NCBI RefSeq assembly: GCF_002192455.1
Contig: NZ_CP021744.1
Span: forward strand, 6,109,501 to 6,173,500
DNA length: 64,000 bases
Direction of reading: 5' to 3'
Origin: Streptomyces albireticuli
GTDB taxonomy: Bacteria; Actinomycetota; Actinomycetes; Streptomycetales; Streptomycetaceae
In this document: positions 1 through 8,179 of the stretch, in pieces
Position numbering within the stretch: the stretch's first letter is position 1
Layout of the letters: each line of letters begins with the position of its first letter
Notes under the pieces: generated by a model
What the model saw: the letters and a program-made list of their open reading frames with translations, nothing else
Told to the model about the DNA's origin: nothing
The model's database searches: none
Position numbers and translations under genes: made by a program

Positions 1-1
1 C

Positions 2-592
2 ACCGGCCACAAGACCCCGTTCTTCGACGCCTACGGCGACCGCCCCCAGGTCGACAAGGCCTCCGCGGCCCTGAACTCCGCCGGCATCAAGGACAAGGTC
101 AAGCTCACCCTGTGGGCCACCCCGGTCCGTTACGGCCCGGGCACCGTGCCGGAGTTCCAGGAGATAGCCAAGCAGCTCAACAAGAGCGGCCTCTTCGAGG
201 CGGACGTGAAGTCCGTCCCGCTGGAGGAGTACGAGGCGGGCGTGGCCGCCGGCAAGTACGGCGTCTACGTCAAGGGCTGGGTGCCCGACTACCCGGACCC
301 GGACAACTTCACCGCGCCGTTCTTCGGCGAGGACAACGTCCTCCTCAACAACTACGAGTCCAAGGACATCACCAACCGCATCCTGGCCACCGCCGCCGAG
401 GGCAGCCGCCCGGCGACCGTCGGCGACTTCGCCAAGGTGCAGACCACCGTCGCCCAGGACCTGCCCATCCTCCCGCTGTGGCAGGGCAAGCAGTACGCGG
501 TGGCGAGCGACCGGATCTCCGGTCTCCAGTGGACCCTCGACGCCTCGACCGTCTTCCGGTTCTGGGAGATCGCCAAGGCCGCCAAGGAGTAG
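2..592 (+). CDS. ABC transporter substrate-binding protein, family 5 (C-terminal part)
   Basis: The last 196 residues of an extracellular solute-binding protein of the peptide/nickel (SBP_bac_5, DppA/OppA) family; the start lies before the window. Seen here: a lobe with the segment GWVPDYPDPDNF, typical of the C-terminal half of family-5 receptors where the chain returns to the ligand cleft, then a conserved ending with LPILPLWQGKQ. Members are lipid-anchored outside the membrane and hand oligopeptides or similar ligands to an ABC permease. No permease gene follows: a strong terminator lies 50 bp downstream and the next gene is on the other strand, so any permease partners must be upstream or elsewhere. 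Ligand cannot be told from this fragment. Confidence 0.88.
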   Translation, partial: TGHKTPFFDAYGDRPQVDKASAALNSAGIKDKVKLTLWATPVRYGPGTVPEFQEIAKQLNKSGLFEADVKSVPLEEYEAGVAAGKYGVYVKGWVPDYPDPDNFTAPFFGEDNVLLNNYESKDITNRILATAAEGSRPATVGDFAKVQTTVAQDLPILPLWQGKQYAVASDRISGLQWTLDASTVFRFWEIAKAAKE

Positions 593-641
593 CGGGCCGC
601 CGGCGGGCCGGGTGGGTACCCACCCGGCCCCCGCGGCCGTG

Positions 642-690
642 AAGCGGTCCGCCCCGTACCCGGGCATCGGGTACGGGGCGGACCGCTTTT
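642..690 (+). terminator. Rho-independent terminator after the solute-binding protein
   Basis: A perfect 21-bp inverted repeat (642-662 with 668-688), 5-nt loop GGCAT, ending in TTTT. It sits between the solute-binding gene (+) and the response regulator (-), which converge on it, so it may serve both strands. Confidence 0.9.
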
Positions 691-733
691 CCGCTCGCCT
701 CCCGCCCGGCGGCGGGCGAGGGAGGGGCCGGGC

Positions 734-1405
734 CTACTGCGCGCCCGGGCGCACCAGCCCGCTCTCGTAGGCGTACACCGCGGCCTGCACCCGGTCGCGC
801 AGGCCCAGCTTCGTCAGCACATGACCCACGTGCGTCTTGACCGTGGTCTCGCTCACGAACAGATCCGCCGCGATCTCGGCGTTCGACAGACCGCGCGCCA
901 CCAGCTTCAGCACCTCGACCTCGCGGTCGGTCAGCGTGTGCAGCGTGTCCGGCAGCGGCTCCTCGCCCGAGGGGAGATGACCCGCGTACTTGTCCAGCAG
1001 CCGGCGGGTGATGCTCGGCGCCAGCATCGCCTCGCCGCCCGCCACCACCCGGATCGCCTGGACCAGCTCATGGGCGGGCGCGTCCTTCAGCAGGAAGCCG
1101 CTGGCCCCCGCCCGGAGCGCCTCCACCACGTACTCGTCGAGGTCGAACGTGGTGAGCACCAGCACCTTCGCCGGGCCGTTCCGCTCCGGACCGGTGATCT
1201 GCCGGGTCGCCTCGACACCGTCCATCCGCGGCATCCGGATGTCCATCAGGACCACATCGGGCTGGAGCGCCCGCACCTGGTCGAGCGCCTGAAGACCGTC
1301 CCCGGCCTCACCGACGACCGCCAGATCCTGTTCCGCCTCGAGAATCATCCGGAAGCCGGTACGCAGCAGCGGCTGGTCATCGACCAGTAGGACGCGGATC
1401 GCCAC
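734..1405 (-). CDS. NarL/FixJ-family two-component response regulator
   Basis: A 223-residue DNA-binding response regulator. The receiver domain (about residues 3-120) has the acidic pair D9/D10, the phospho-acceptor D55 in VVLMDIRMPRMDG, the Thr of VLTTF and K107 of FLLKD. A LuxR-type helix-turn-helix follows (about 155-210; LTDREVEVLKLVARG). GTG start preceded by AAGGAG. The NarL family normally pairs with a histidine kinase of the HisKA_3 type; no kinase is adjacent on either side, so within this window it is an orphan, and the kinase at 51.5 kb is of the HisKA/PAS type and not an obvious partner. Target genes cannot be inferred. Confidence 0.93.
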   Translation of the reverse strand: MAIRVLLVDDQPLLRTGFRMILEAEQDLAVVGEAGDGLQALDQVRALQPDVVLMDIRMPRMDGVEATRQITGPERNGPAKVLVLTTFDLDEYVVEALRAGASGFLLKDAPAHELVQAIRVVAGGEAMLAPSITRRLLDKYAGHLPSGEEPLPDTLHTLTDREVEVLKLVARGLSNAEIAADLFVSETTVKTHVGHVLTKLGLRDRVQAAVYAYESGLVRPGAQ

Positions 1406-1459
1406 GGAAACTCCTTCGTTAGACCGCGTCCATTCTGCCCTGACCGGTCCCGCGAGGGG

Positions 1460-2467
1460 TCATCCGCCCGCGCGCGGGGCCACGACCGGCAGCGGATACG
1501 GCGGGGGAGTGCCCCCGAATTCCGGGCAGACGGCCTGGTGGTCGCACCAGCCGCACAGCTTCGTCGGCCGGGGGCGCCACTCGCCCGTGTCGGTGGCCAG
1601 CTCGATGGCCTCCCAGAGCGCCCGCAGCTTGCGCTCCACGGCCAGCAGCTCCGCCTCGACCGGGTCGTACGTCAGCACGTCACCACTGCCCAGGTAGACG
1701 AGCTGGAGGCGGCGCGGCACCCGGCCGCGCAGCCGCCACAGCACCAGGGCGTAGAAGGTCATCTGGAACAGCGGCTCCGACCGGAACTGCGGGGACGGGG
1801 CCTTGCCCGTCTTGTAGTCCACGATGCGGACGTCGCCGGACGGGGCCACGTCCACCCGGTCGATGAAGCCCCGCAGCGTCAGCGCCGAGGAGCCCGCGCC
1901 CTCGATCACCGTCTCCACGTAGAGCTCGCGGTCCGCGGGCTCCAGACGGGTGGGGTCCTCCAGGGTGAACCAGCGCTCGACCAGCCGCTCCGCGTCCGCC
2001 AGCCAGGCCGCCAGCCGGTCCGCGTCGTGCGCGCCGTCCTCACCGGTGAAGAGCTCGGCCAGCTCCGGCCGGGCCGCCAGCAGCTTCTCCCACTCGCCGG
2101 GCACCAGGCCCTTCGCCCGGGGCGGGGTGCGCTCGGCCGCCGGGGCGTCGAAGAGCCGCTCCAGCACGGCGTGCACCACGGTGCCCCGGGTCGCGGCCGC
2201 GCTCGGCTTCTCCGGCAGCTTGTCGATCACCCGGAAGCGGTAGAGCAGCGGGCACCGCATGAAATCGGCCGCCCGGGAGGGCGACAGCGCGGCGGGGCGG
2301 GCGGGTACCCGCAGCCGCCGCGCCGCCTCACCGGACGCGGCGGCCTCCCCGCACCCTCCGGTCTCCGGGGCCCCGGCGGCCCCGGTGGCCTCGGTGGATC
2401 CCTCGGAAACGCCCGGCACGGACGGCTCGGCCGGCTGCCCGGCGTTCTCCTCAGTGGCGATACCCAT
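1460..2467 (-). CDS. RecB-family PD-(D/E)XK nuclease with Fe-S cluster motif
   Basis: A 335-residue protein of the RecB/Cas4-like exonuclease family (Rv2119-like by neighbourhood). After a low-complexity Ala/Gly-rich N-terminus (about 1-60) comes FMRCPLLYRFR, and near the C-terminus the nuclease motif with IVDYKTGKAP (the Asp and Lys of the catalytic core). Four cysteines, C72, C305, C308 and C314, have the spacing of the 4Fe-4S clasp seen in AddB and Cas4. The frame stays open far upstream across the M50 protease gene, but the ATG at 2467 with a TAGGGT hexamer 7 nt before it is the credible start. It diverges from the M50 protease. Role is probably DNA end processing; not proven. Confidence 0.87.
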   Translation of the reverse strand: MGIATEENAGQPAEPSVPGVSEGSTEATGAAGAPETGGCGEAAASGEAARRLRVPARPAALSPSRAADFMRCPLLYRFRVIDKLPEKPSAAATRGTVVHAVLERLFDAPAAERTPPRAKGLVPGEWEKLLAARPELAELFTGEDGAHDADRLAAWLADAERLVERWFTLEDPTRLEPADRELYVETVIEGAGSSALTLRGFIDRVDVAPSGDVRIVDYKTGKAPSPQFRSEPLFQMTFYALVLWRLRGRVPRRLQLVYLGSGDVLTYDPVEAELLAVERKLRALWEAIELATDTGEWRPRPTKLCGWCDHQAVCPEFGGTPPPYPLPVVAPRAGG

Positions 2468-2474
2468 GACAGGA

Positions 2475-2480
2475 ACCCTA
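2475..2480 (-). promoter_or_regulatory. -10 hexamer TAGGGT of the recB-like gene (leaderless)
   Basis: TAGGGT on the minus strand ends 7 nt before the ATG at 2467 and there is no Shine-Dalgarno, so transcription would begin at or next to the start codon. No good -35 was seen. Confidence 0.5.
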
Positions 2481-2590
2481 CGGCCCGTCACTGACAGTCG
2501 GACGCATACCATCGACGACAGAGCACCTCGCACTGCATGATCGAGACAGCGCACCGCCGGTGCGAGGGCCGCATCCGACGAGGGGACACC

Positions 2591-3829
2591 GTGGAGAACA
2601 GCGGGCAGGGCCGGTCCGGCGGCGGGGGCGCCGGCACCCAGGACGAGCCCGGGAACCGCAGGCCGAAGCGCCCGCGCGAGGGCGGCGGCATCCTCATGGG
2701 CCGCCCCTTCGGCGTGCCCGTCTACGTGGCACCCAGTTGGTTCCTCGTCGCCGCCCTCATCACCTGGGTCTTCGGCGGCCAGCTCGACCGCGTCCTGCCC
2801 GAGCTCGGCGGCATCCGCTATCTGGTCTCCCTCTTCTTCGCCGTCGCCTTCTACGCCTCCGTGCTCGTCCACGAGCTGGCGCACACGGTCGCGGCCCTGC
2901 GCTTCAAGCTCCCCGTGCGCCGCATCCAGCTCCAGTTCTTCGGCGGCGTCTCCGAGATCGAGAAGGAGAGCGAGACCCCCGGCCGCGAGTTCGTCCTCGC
3001 CTTCGTCGGCCCCCTGCTCTCGCTGGTCCTCGCCGGCCTCTTCTACCTCGGCATGCAGGCCGTCGAGCCCGGCACCGTCCCCGGCGTCCTGCTCGCCGGC
3101 CTGATGATCTCCAACCTGCTGGTCGCGATCTTCAACCTGCTCCCCGGCCTCCCGCTGGACGGCGGCCGGATGCTCCGGGCCGTCGTCTGGAAGATCAGCG
3201 GCAACCCTATGACCGGCACCGTCGCCGCCGCCTGGGTCGGCCGCGCGCTCGCCGTCGCCGTCCTCGTCGGCCTGCCGCTCCTCTCCCGCGCCGCGGGCGG
3301 CTCCGAGGACCTCGGCGGCGTCGACTCCCTCACCGACGCCCTGCTCGCCGCGATCCTCGCCGCCATCATCTGGACCGGCGCCGGCAACAGCCTCCGCATG
3401 GCCCGGCTGCGCGAGCGCCTCCCCGACCTCCGGGCCCGCACCCTCACCCGCCGGGCCGTGCCCGTGGAGCCCGCCACCCCGCTCTCCGAGGCCCTGCGCC
3501 GCGCCGCCGAGGCCGGCGCCCGCGCCCTCGTCGTCGTGGACCCCCACGGCACCCCCACCGCGCTCGTCCGCGAGGCCGCCATCATCGGCGTCCCCGAACA
3601 CCGCCGCCCCTGGGTCGCCGTCAGCGCCCTCGCCCAGGACCTCAAGGACGGCATGCGCGTCTCCGCCGAGCTCGGCGGCGAGGAACTCCTCGACACCCTG
3701 CGCGCCACCCCCGCCACCGAGTACCTCGTCGTCGAGGAGACCGGCGAGGTCTACGGAGTGCTCTCCACCACCGACGTCGAGCGCGCCTTCGTGGCCGCCA
3801 TGGCGCGACCCCAGCCTCAGGGCCGGTAG
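2591..3829 (+). CDS. M50 site-2-type intramembrane metalloprotease with CBS-like C-terminus
   Basis: A 412-residue polytopic membrane protease. Zinc site: H94-E-L-A-H98 in a transmembrane helix, with the third ligand D190 in NLLPGLPLDGGRML. Several hydrophobic helices span about 45-275; residues about 300-405 look like a divergent pair of CBS motifs, the usual regulatory tail of S2P group III. I chose GTG 2591 with GAGGGGA just upstream; an ATG at 2537 in frame is upstream but without a ribosome site and inside the divergent promoter region. Such enzymes cut membrane-bound substrates (anti-sigma factors, signal peptides). It precedes trmI by 9 bp and probably lies in the same unit as well as having its own promoter. 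Confidence 0.9.
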   Translation: MENSGQGRSGGGGAGTQDEPGNRRPKRPREGGGILMGRPFGVPVYVAPSWFLVAALITWVFGGQLDRVLPELGGIRYLVSLFFAVAFYASVLVHELAHTVAALRFKLPVRRIQLQFFGGVSEIEKESETPGREFVLAFVGPLLSLVLAGLFYLGMQAVEPGTVPGVLLAGLMISNLLVAIFNLLPGLPLDGGRMLRAVVWKISGNPMTGTVAAAWVGRALAVAVLVGLPLLSRAAGGSEDLGGVDSLTDALLAAILAAIIWTGAGNSLRMARLRERLPDLRARTLTRRAVPVEPATPLSEALRRAAEAGARALVVVDPHGTPTALVREAAIIGVPEHRRPWVAVSALAQDLKDGMRVSAELGGEELLDTLRATPATEYLVVEETGEVYGVLSTTDVERAFVAAMARPQPQGR

Positions 3830-3832
3830 GCT
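3827..3832 (+). promoter_or_regulatory. -10 hexamer TAGGCT of trmI (leaderless)
   Basis: TAGGCT spans the last codons and stop of the M50 gene and ends exactly 6 nt before the trmI ATG, which has no Shine-Dalgarno. Confidence 0.5.
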
Positions 3833-3838
3833 GGTCAC

Positions 3839-4744
3839 ATGTCCGAACCGACCGGTGCCGCCCGTCGTCGCGGCCCCTTCCAGGTCGGGGACCAGGTCCA
3901 GCTCACCGACCCCAAGGGACGCCACTACACCTTCACGCTCGAAGCCGGGAAGCAGTTCCACACCCACAAGGGTGCCTTCCCGCACGACGAGCTGATCGGT
4001 GCCCCCGAGGGCAGTGTTGTCCGTACCACGGGAAACGTCGCCTACCTCGCGCTGCGCCCCCTGCTCCCCGACTATGTCCTGTCCATGCCGCGCGGTGCCG
4101 CGGTGGTCTACCCCAAGGACGCGGGGCAGATCCTGGCCATGGCCGACATCTTCCCCGGCGCCCGCGTCGTGGAAGCCGGCGTCGGCTCAGGCTCCCTGAG
4201 CAGCTTCCTGCTGCGCGCCATCGGCGACCAGGGCATGCTGCACTCCTACGAGCGCCGTGCCGACTTCGCCGAGATCGCCACGCAGAACGTGGAGCGCTAC
4301 TTCGGCGGCCCGCACCCCGCCTGGCAGCTCACCGTCGGCGACCTCCAGGACAACCTGTCCGACACGGACGTCGACCGCGTCATCCTCGACATGCTCGCCC
4401 CCTGGGAGTGCCTCGAGGTCGTCCGTAAGGCGCTCGTCCCCGGCGGCATCCTCTGCTGCTACGTGGCCACCACCACCCAGCTCGCCCGGACCGTCGAGTC
4501 CATCCGCGAGATCGGCTGCTTCGCCGAGCCGTCGGCCTGGGAGACCATGGTCCGCACCTGGCACGTGGAGGGCCTGGCCGTCCGCCCGGACCACCGCATG
4601 ATCGGGCACACCGGCTTCCTGCTCACCGCCCGCCGCCTCGCGGACGGCGTCGAGCCGCCGCTGCGCCGCCGCCGCCCCGCGAAGGGCGCCTACGGCGAGG
4701 ACTACGACGGCCCCGGCAGCCAGAGCGGCTCCGCCGAGCGCTAG
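3839..4744 (+). CDS. trmI: tRNA (adenine-58-N1)-methyltransferase TrmI
   Basis: A 301-residue class I SAM-dependent methylase that makes m1A58 in the T-loop of tRNA; members work as tetramers in the cytoplasm. N-terminal beta domain (about 12-75), then the Rossmann domain with the SAM-binding glycine motif at 110-118 (VVEAGVGSG) and the acidic LDMLAPWE near 184 that lines the adenine pocket. Length and order match the mycobacterial Rv2118c protein, which occupies the same place before the proteasome ATPase gene. The start ATG overlaps a -10-like hexamer by 6 nt spacing and lacks a ribosome site, so the mRNA is probably leaderless. Confidence 0.95.
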   Translation: MSEPTGAARRRGPFQVGDQVQLTDPKGRHYTFTLEAGKQFHTHKGAFPHDELIGAPEGSVVRTTGNVAYLALRPLLPDYVLSMPRGAAVVYPKDAGQILAMADIFPGARVVEAGVGSGSLSSFLLRAIGDQGMLHSYERRADFAEIATQNVERYFGGPHPAWQLTVGDLQDNLSDTDVDRVILDMLAPWECLEVVRKALVPGGILCCYVATTTQLARTVESIREIGCFAEPSAWETMVRTWHVEGLAVRPDHRMIGHTGFLLTARRLADGVEPPLRRRRPAKGAYGEDYDGPGSQSGSAER

Positions 4745-4789
4745 TCCGGCCCCCGCCGGCCGGAGCCTTCCGGCCGCATCACCACCCAC

Positions 4790-4834
4790 GGCGCCGCCGC
4801 CGGGAACCGCACCGCGGAACTCGGCGGCGGCGCC
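4790..4834 (+). terminator. Hairpin terminator after trmI
   Basis: A 13-bp perfect GC stem (4790-4802 with 4822-4834), loop of 19 nt, no T tract. Position 45 bp after the trmI stop suggests termination; Streptomyces terminators often lack the T run. Confidence 0.55.
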
Positions 4835-4967
4835 CGTTCGTTGACCCCGCCCGGGCCCGGCGCGGCAGGCCCCTCACATGTGGCAAAACCCCCTGTTCCC
4901 CGGCGCGGCGCCGTATGGCACGATGCGGATCATCCCCCGCAGCCACCGCCCACAGGAGTCAGCGCGC

Positions 4968-5552
4968 GTGCAGTCACCGGCAGGACCCACACCGTCCACC
5001 GCCGCGGGTCCGCTCCCGCACGCCCGCCCGCGCCCCGCGCACTGGGCGGTCACCGCCGCCGCGCTGGCCGCCGTGATCGCCGCGGCCACCCTGGCCGGCC
5101 CCGCACGGGAGGCGCCCGCGGCCCCCACGCGCGCCTCCGCGGCCGCGCCCGACCCCTCCGCCGCGCGCTACCCCCTGGACTGCGGCGGCGGCACGGGTCC
5201 CGAGGTCGTCCAGCGGGCCACCGCCGACCTCGACGGCGACGGGCGGCCCGAGACCGCGGCCGTCGTCCGCTGCCGCTCCGGCGCCGGCACGGCCCCCAGC
5301 GGCCTCTACGTCCTCGCCCCGGCCGCGTCGCCCGGCGAGCCGCCCCGGATCACGGCGACCCTCGTCGACCCGGCCCAGCGGATGAGCGTCACCCGCTTCG
5401 CGGTGACCGGCGGCACCGTTTCGGCCACTCTCCTCGGCTATTCCACCCCACGGGTGCCGCGTTGCTGCCCCGACCTCAGCCGGGCCGTCGAATGGCGGTG
5501 GCAGGGCGGCAAGTTCGTACTGACCGCCCTGCCCGTCGCGGGGAGTGTGTGA
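4968..5552 (+). CDS. Small secreted or membrane-anchored protein, unknown function
   Basis: A 194-residue protein with a Pro/Arg-rich cytoplasmic start, one hydrophobic helix (about residues 25-45, WAVTAAALAAVIAAATLAG) and an Ala/Pro linker, then an extracellular domain of about 120 residues. That domain has a calcium-loop-like DLDGDGRPE, as in FG-GAP/VCBS repeats, and cysteines at both ends (LDCGGG, VRCRSG, PRCCPD) that could form disulfides. I chose GTG 4968 because AGGAG lies 11 nt before it; the frame is open 90 nt further up without a good site. It lies between trmI and the ferredoxin in the stretch leading to arc. No function recognised. Confidence 0.7.
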   Translation: MQSPAGPTPSTAAGPLPHARPRPAHWAVTAAALAAVIAAATLAGPAREAPAAPTRASAAAPDPSAARYPLDCGGGTGPEVVQRATADLDGDGRPETAAVVRCRSGAGTAPSGLYVLAPAASPGEPPRITATLVDPAQRMSVTRFAVTGGTVSATLLGYSTPRVPRCCPDLSRAVEWRWQGGKFVLTALPVAGSV

Positions 5553-5556
5553 GCCG

Positions 5557-5853
5557 TCACTCCGCGTCGGGGCCGTAGACCTCGACCTTGTCCGAAACCC
5601 TGCGGACGTGGATGCAGTCGCCCGGGCAGTCCTTCGCGGACTCCCGGACGTCGGCGAGCAGCGGCAACGGCACCGGAGTGGTGGCGCCCTGCTCCTGGAG
5701 GAGCTCGTCGTCCGGGCTCTTCACATAGGCCAGCCCGTCGATGTCCAGCTCGAAGACCTCGGGGGCGTACTGGGCACAGATACCGTCGCCGGTACACAGG
5801 TCCTGGTCGATCCAGACTTCCAGGTCGCCGAGTCCTTCTTCCTGCACGGTCAT
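5557..5853 (-). CDS. Ferredoxin, bacterial 3Fe-4S/4Fe-4S type
   Basis: A 98-residue single-cluster ferredoxin. The cluster cysteines lie in LCTGDGICAQ (the first and the later Cys) and in CPGDC towards the C-terminus. The first motif has Thr-Gly-Asp-Gly-Ile between cysteines, as in the actinobacterial ferredoxins that serve P450s, but with a spare CxxxC at the end. Acidic throughout, cytoplasmic electron carrier. The ATG at 5853 begins just before the ferredoxin fold; the frame is open another 63 codons upstream but that part is not protein-like. It is transcribed away from arc with 242 bp between the starts, and converges with the secreted protein, 4 bp apart. Redox partner unknown. Confidence 0.88.
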   Translation of the reverse strand: MTVQEEGLGDLEVWIDQDLCTGDGICAQYAPEVFELDIDGLAYVKSPDDELLQEQGATTPVPLPLLADVRESAKDCPGDCIHVRRVSDKVEVYGPDAE

Positions 5854-6051
5854 CTCGCCTGCCGTTTCCTGCGTACGTGAACCAATTGGAGCCAGCCCTG
5901 ACGGGTGTTGACCGACTCGACGATACAACCGCCCGCTTTCCGATGTTGATGGGTGGGTATTCCCCTGCTGTGAGGACGTGCGCAAGGGTGAAGATCGGAC
6001 ACACTCCGACCGGGTTTGTGATCTAGGGGTTTCAACCTGCACCGGCCCAGG

Positions 6052-6057
6052 TAGGGT
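6052..6057 (+). promoter_or_regulatory. Candidate -10 hexamer TAGGGT for arc
   Basis: TAGGGT lies 38 nt before the arc GTG, giving a short leader that carries the strong GGAGGAGGTGAGG ribosome site at 6080-6092. A matching -35 is not clear. Confidence 0.35.
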
Positions 6058-6095
6058 CAGGAAGCGTCCAGCTCCCCTTGGAGGAGGTGAGGACC

Positions 6096-7862
6096 GTGGC
6101 AGCCCACGACGACGACATGAACCGCGGCATCCGGCCGGGACGAGGGTCTGACGACCTCGCGAGCCAGGTTGCCTATTTCGAGCAGGAGATCGCCGTCCTG
6201 CGGCGCAAGCTCGCCGACTCTCCGCGTCACACGAGGATTCTCGAAGAGCGGATCGTCGAGCTCCAGACGAACCTGGCCGGCGTGTCCGCCCAGAACGAGC
6301 GGCTCGCCAATACCCTCCGCGAGGCCCGCGACCAGATCGTCGCGCTCAAGGAGGAGGTCGACCGGCTCGCGCAGCCGCCGGCCGGCTTCGGGGTCTTCCT
6401 ACAGGCGAACGACGACGGCACGGCCGACATCTTCACCGGAGGCCGCAAACTCCGGGTCAATGTCAGTCCGAGCATCGATCCGGAGGACCTCCGGCGCGGC
6501 CAGGAGGTCATGCTCAACGAAGCGCTCAACGTGGTCGAGGCCATGGAGTACGAGCGGGCCGGGGACATCGTCACCCTCAAGGAGATCCTTGAGGACGGCG
6601 AGCGGGCCCTGGTCATCGGGCACACCGACGAGGAGCGGGTGGTGAGGCTCGCCGAGCCGCTGCTGGACACCACCATCCGCCCCGGCGACGCCCTCCTGCT
6701 CGAACCCCGCTCCGGCTATGTCTACGAGGTCATCCCGAAGAGCGAGGTCGAGGAGCTCGTCCTCGAAGAGGTCCCGGACATCGACTACACGAAGATCGGC
6801 GGCCTGGGGAACCAGATCGAGCTGATCCGCGACGCGGTCGAGCTCCCCTACCTCTACCCCGACCTCTTCAAGGAGCACGAACTGCGGCCGCCCAAGGGCG
6901 TGCTGCTGTACGGCCCGCCCGGCTGCGGTAAGACGCTGATCGCCAAGGCCGTCGCCAACTCCCTTGCCAAGAAGGTCGCCGAGGTCACCGGCCAGCCCGC
7001 CGGGAAGAGCTTCTTCCTCAACATCAAGGGCCCCGAGCTGCTCAACAAGTACGTCGGCGAGACCGAGCGGCACATCCGGCTGATCTTCCAGCGCGCCCGG
7101 GAGAAGGCGAGCGAGGGCACGCCCGTCATCGTCTTCTTCGACGAGATGGACTCCCTCTTCCGCACCCGCGGCTCCGGTGTCAGCTCGGACGTGGAGAACA
7201 CCATCGTCCCCCAGCTGCTCTCCGAGATCGACGGCGTGGAGGGCCTGGAGAACGTCATCGTCATCGGCGCCTCCAACCGCGAGGACATGATCGACCCCGC
7301 GATCCTGCGCCCCGGCCGCCTCGATGTGAAGATCAAGATCGAGCGTCCGGACGCGGAGGCCGCCAAGGACATCTTCTCGAAGTACCTCACGGCCACCCTG
7401 CCCATCCACGCGGACGACCTCTCGGAGCACGGCGGCGACGGCAAGGCCGCCGTGGCGGGCATGATCCAGTCGGTCGTCGAGCAGATGTACGCGGAGTCCG
7501 AGGAGAACCGCTTCCTGGAGGTCACCTACGCCAACGGTGACAAGGAGGTCCTGTACTTCAAGGACTTCAACTCGGGCGCGATGATCCAGAACATCGTGGA
7601 CCGGGCCAAGAAGATGGCGATCAAGGCCTTCCTCGACCACAACCAGAAGGGTCTGCGCGTCTCCCACCTGCTCGCCGCCTGCGTGGACGAGTTCAAGGAG
7701 AACGAGGACCTGCCCAACACCACGAACCCGGACGACTGGGCCCGGATCTCCGGCAAGAAGGGCGAGCGGATCGTCTTCATCCGCACCCTGGTCACCGGAA
7801 AGCAGGGTGCCGACACCGGTCGCTCGATCGACACGGTGGCGAATACCGGTCAGTATCTGTAG
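6096..7862 (+). CDS. arc: Proteasome-associated AAA+ ATPase ARC (Mpa)
   Basis: A 588-residue hexameric ring ATPase that captures pupylated proteins, unfolds them and feeds the 20S proteasome. N-terminal coiled coil (about 20-95) is the Pup-binding part; two OB folds follow (about 97-225); the AAA module has Walker A at 273-280 (GPPGCGKT) and Walker B at about 345-350 (VIVFFDE). The chain ends Gly-Gln-Tyr-Leu, the C-terminal motif with penultimate Tyr that docks into the alpha ring and opens the gate in mycobacteria. GTG 6096 chosen for the very strong ribosome site 4 nt before it; a TTG 18 nt upstream overlaps that site. First gene of the Pup-proteasome locus, closed by its own terminator. 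Confidence 0.97.
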   Translation: MAAHDDDMNRGIRPGRGSDDLASQVAYFEQEIAVLRRKLADSPRHTRILEERIVELQTNLAGVSAQNERLANTLREARDQIVALKEEVDRLAQPPAGFGVFLQANDDGTADIFTGGRKLRVNVSPSIDPEDLRRGQEVMLNEALNVVEAMEYERAGDIVTLKEILEDGERALVIGHTDEERVVRLAEPLLDTTIRPGDALLLEPRSGYVYEVIPKSEVEELVLEEVPDIDYTKIGGLGNQIELIRDAVELPYLYPDLFKEHELRPPKGVLLYGPPGCGKTLIAKAVANSLAKKVAEVTGQPAGKSFFLNIKGPELLNKYVGETERHIRLIFQRAREKASEGTPVIVFFDEMDSLFRTRGSGVSSDVENTIVPQLLSEIDGVEGLENVIVIGASNREDMIDPAILRPGRLDVKIKIERPDAEAAKDIFSKYLTATLPIHADDLSEHGGDGKAAVAGMIQSVVEQMYAESEENRFLEVTYANGDKEVLYFKDFNSGAMIQNIVDRAKKMAIKAFLDHNQKGLRVSHLLAACVDEFKENEDLPNTTNPDDWARISGKKGERIVFIRTLVTGKQGADTGRSIDTVANTGQYL

Positions 7863-7867
7863 CGCGT

Positions 7868-7943
7868 CGTCCGGCCGCGGATGCCCTGTCCCTCCCGCCC
7901 CGGTGGGGGGACGCCCGGGGCGTCCGCGGCCGGACGTGTTTTT
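7868..7943 (+). terminator. Terminator after arc
   Basis: Inverted repeat of 14 perfect base pairs (7868-7881 with 7923-7936), extendable inward by further G-C pairs and one G-T, followed by TGTTTTT. It separates arc from dop. Confidence 0.75.
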
Positions 7944-8179
7944 CCCGGGATCCCGGCCATGTTTCCGCCAGGATTTCGCCACGGGGACATCGATCGCCCT
8001 GGTACGGCACGAACCGGAGCAATGACTGTAATGATCTCCCCACCGCCGCAAAGCCGTTCTAGGCTCTTCGATACCGCCGCGATGCGCAGCGCGGGATCGG
8101 GGGCCGCACAGCGAGCGGACGCGCGGCGGTACTTGAGCGCCGACCCCACCAGGGGGCGGCGCCGGGCAAGGAGGGCCGC
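7944..8179 (+). other. arc-dop intergenic region
   Basis: No gene seen between the arc terminator and dop. A TAGGCT hexamer at 8060-8065 could be a -10 of a dop promoter with a leader of about 115 nt, but I find no matching -35. The region is less GC-rich around 7985-8070 than the flanking genes. Ribosome site AAGGAGG immediately precedes the dop ATG. Confidence 0.3.

Noticed and set aside
2468..3985. N-terminal extension of the RecB-family protein across the M50 protease gene
   Set aside because: The extra 500 codons are antisense to a well-supported protease and have simple-sequence composition. The nuclease starts at 2467 with a promoter hexamer 7 nt upstream.
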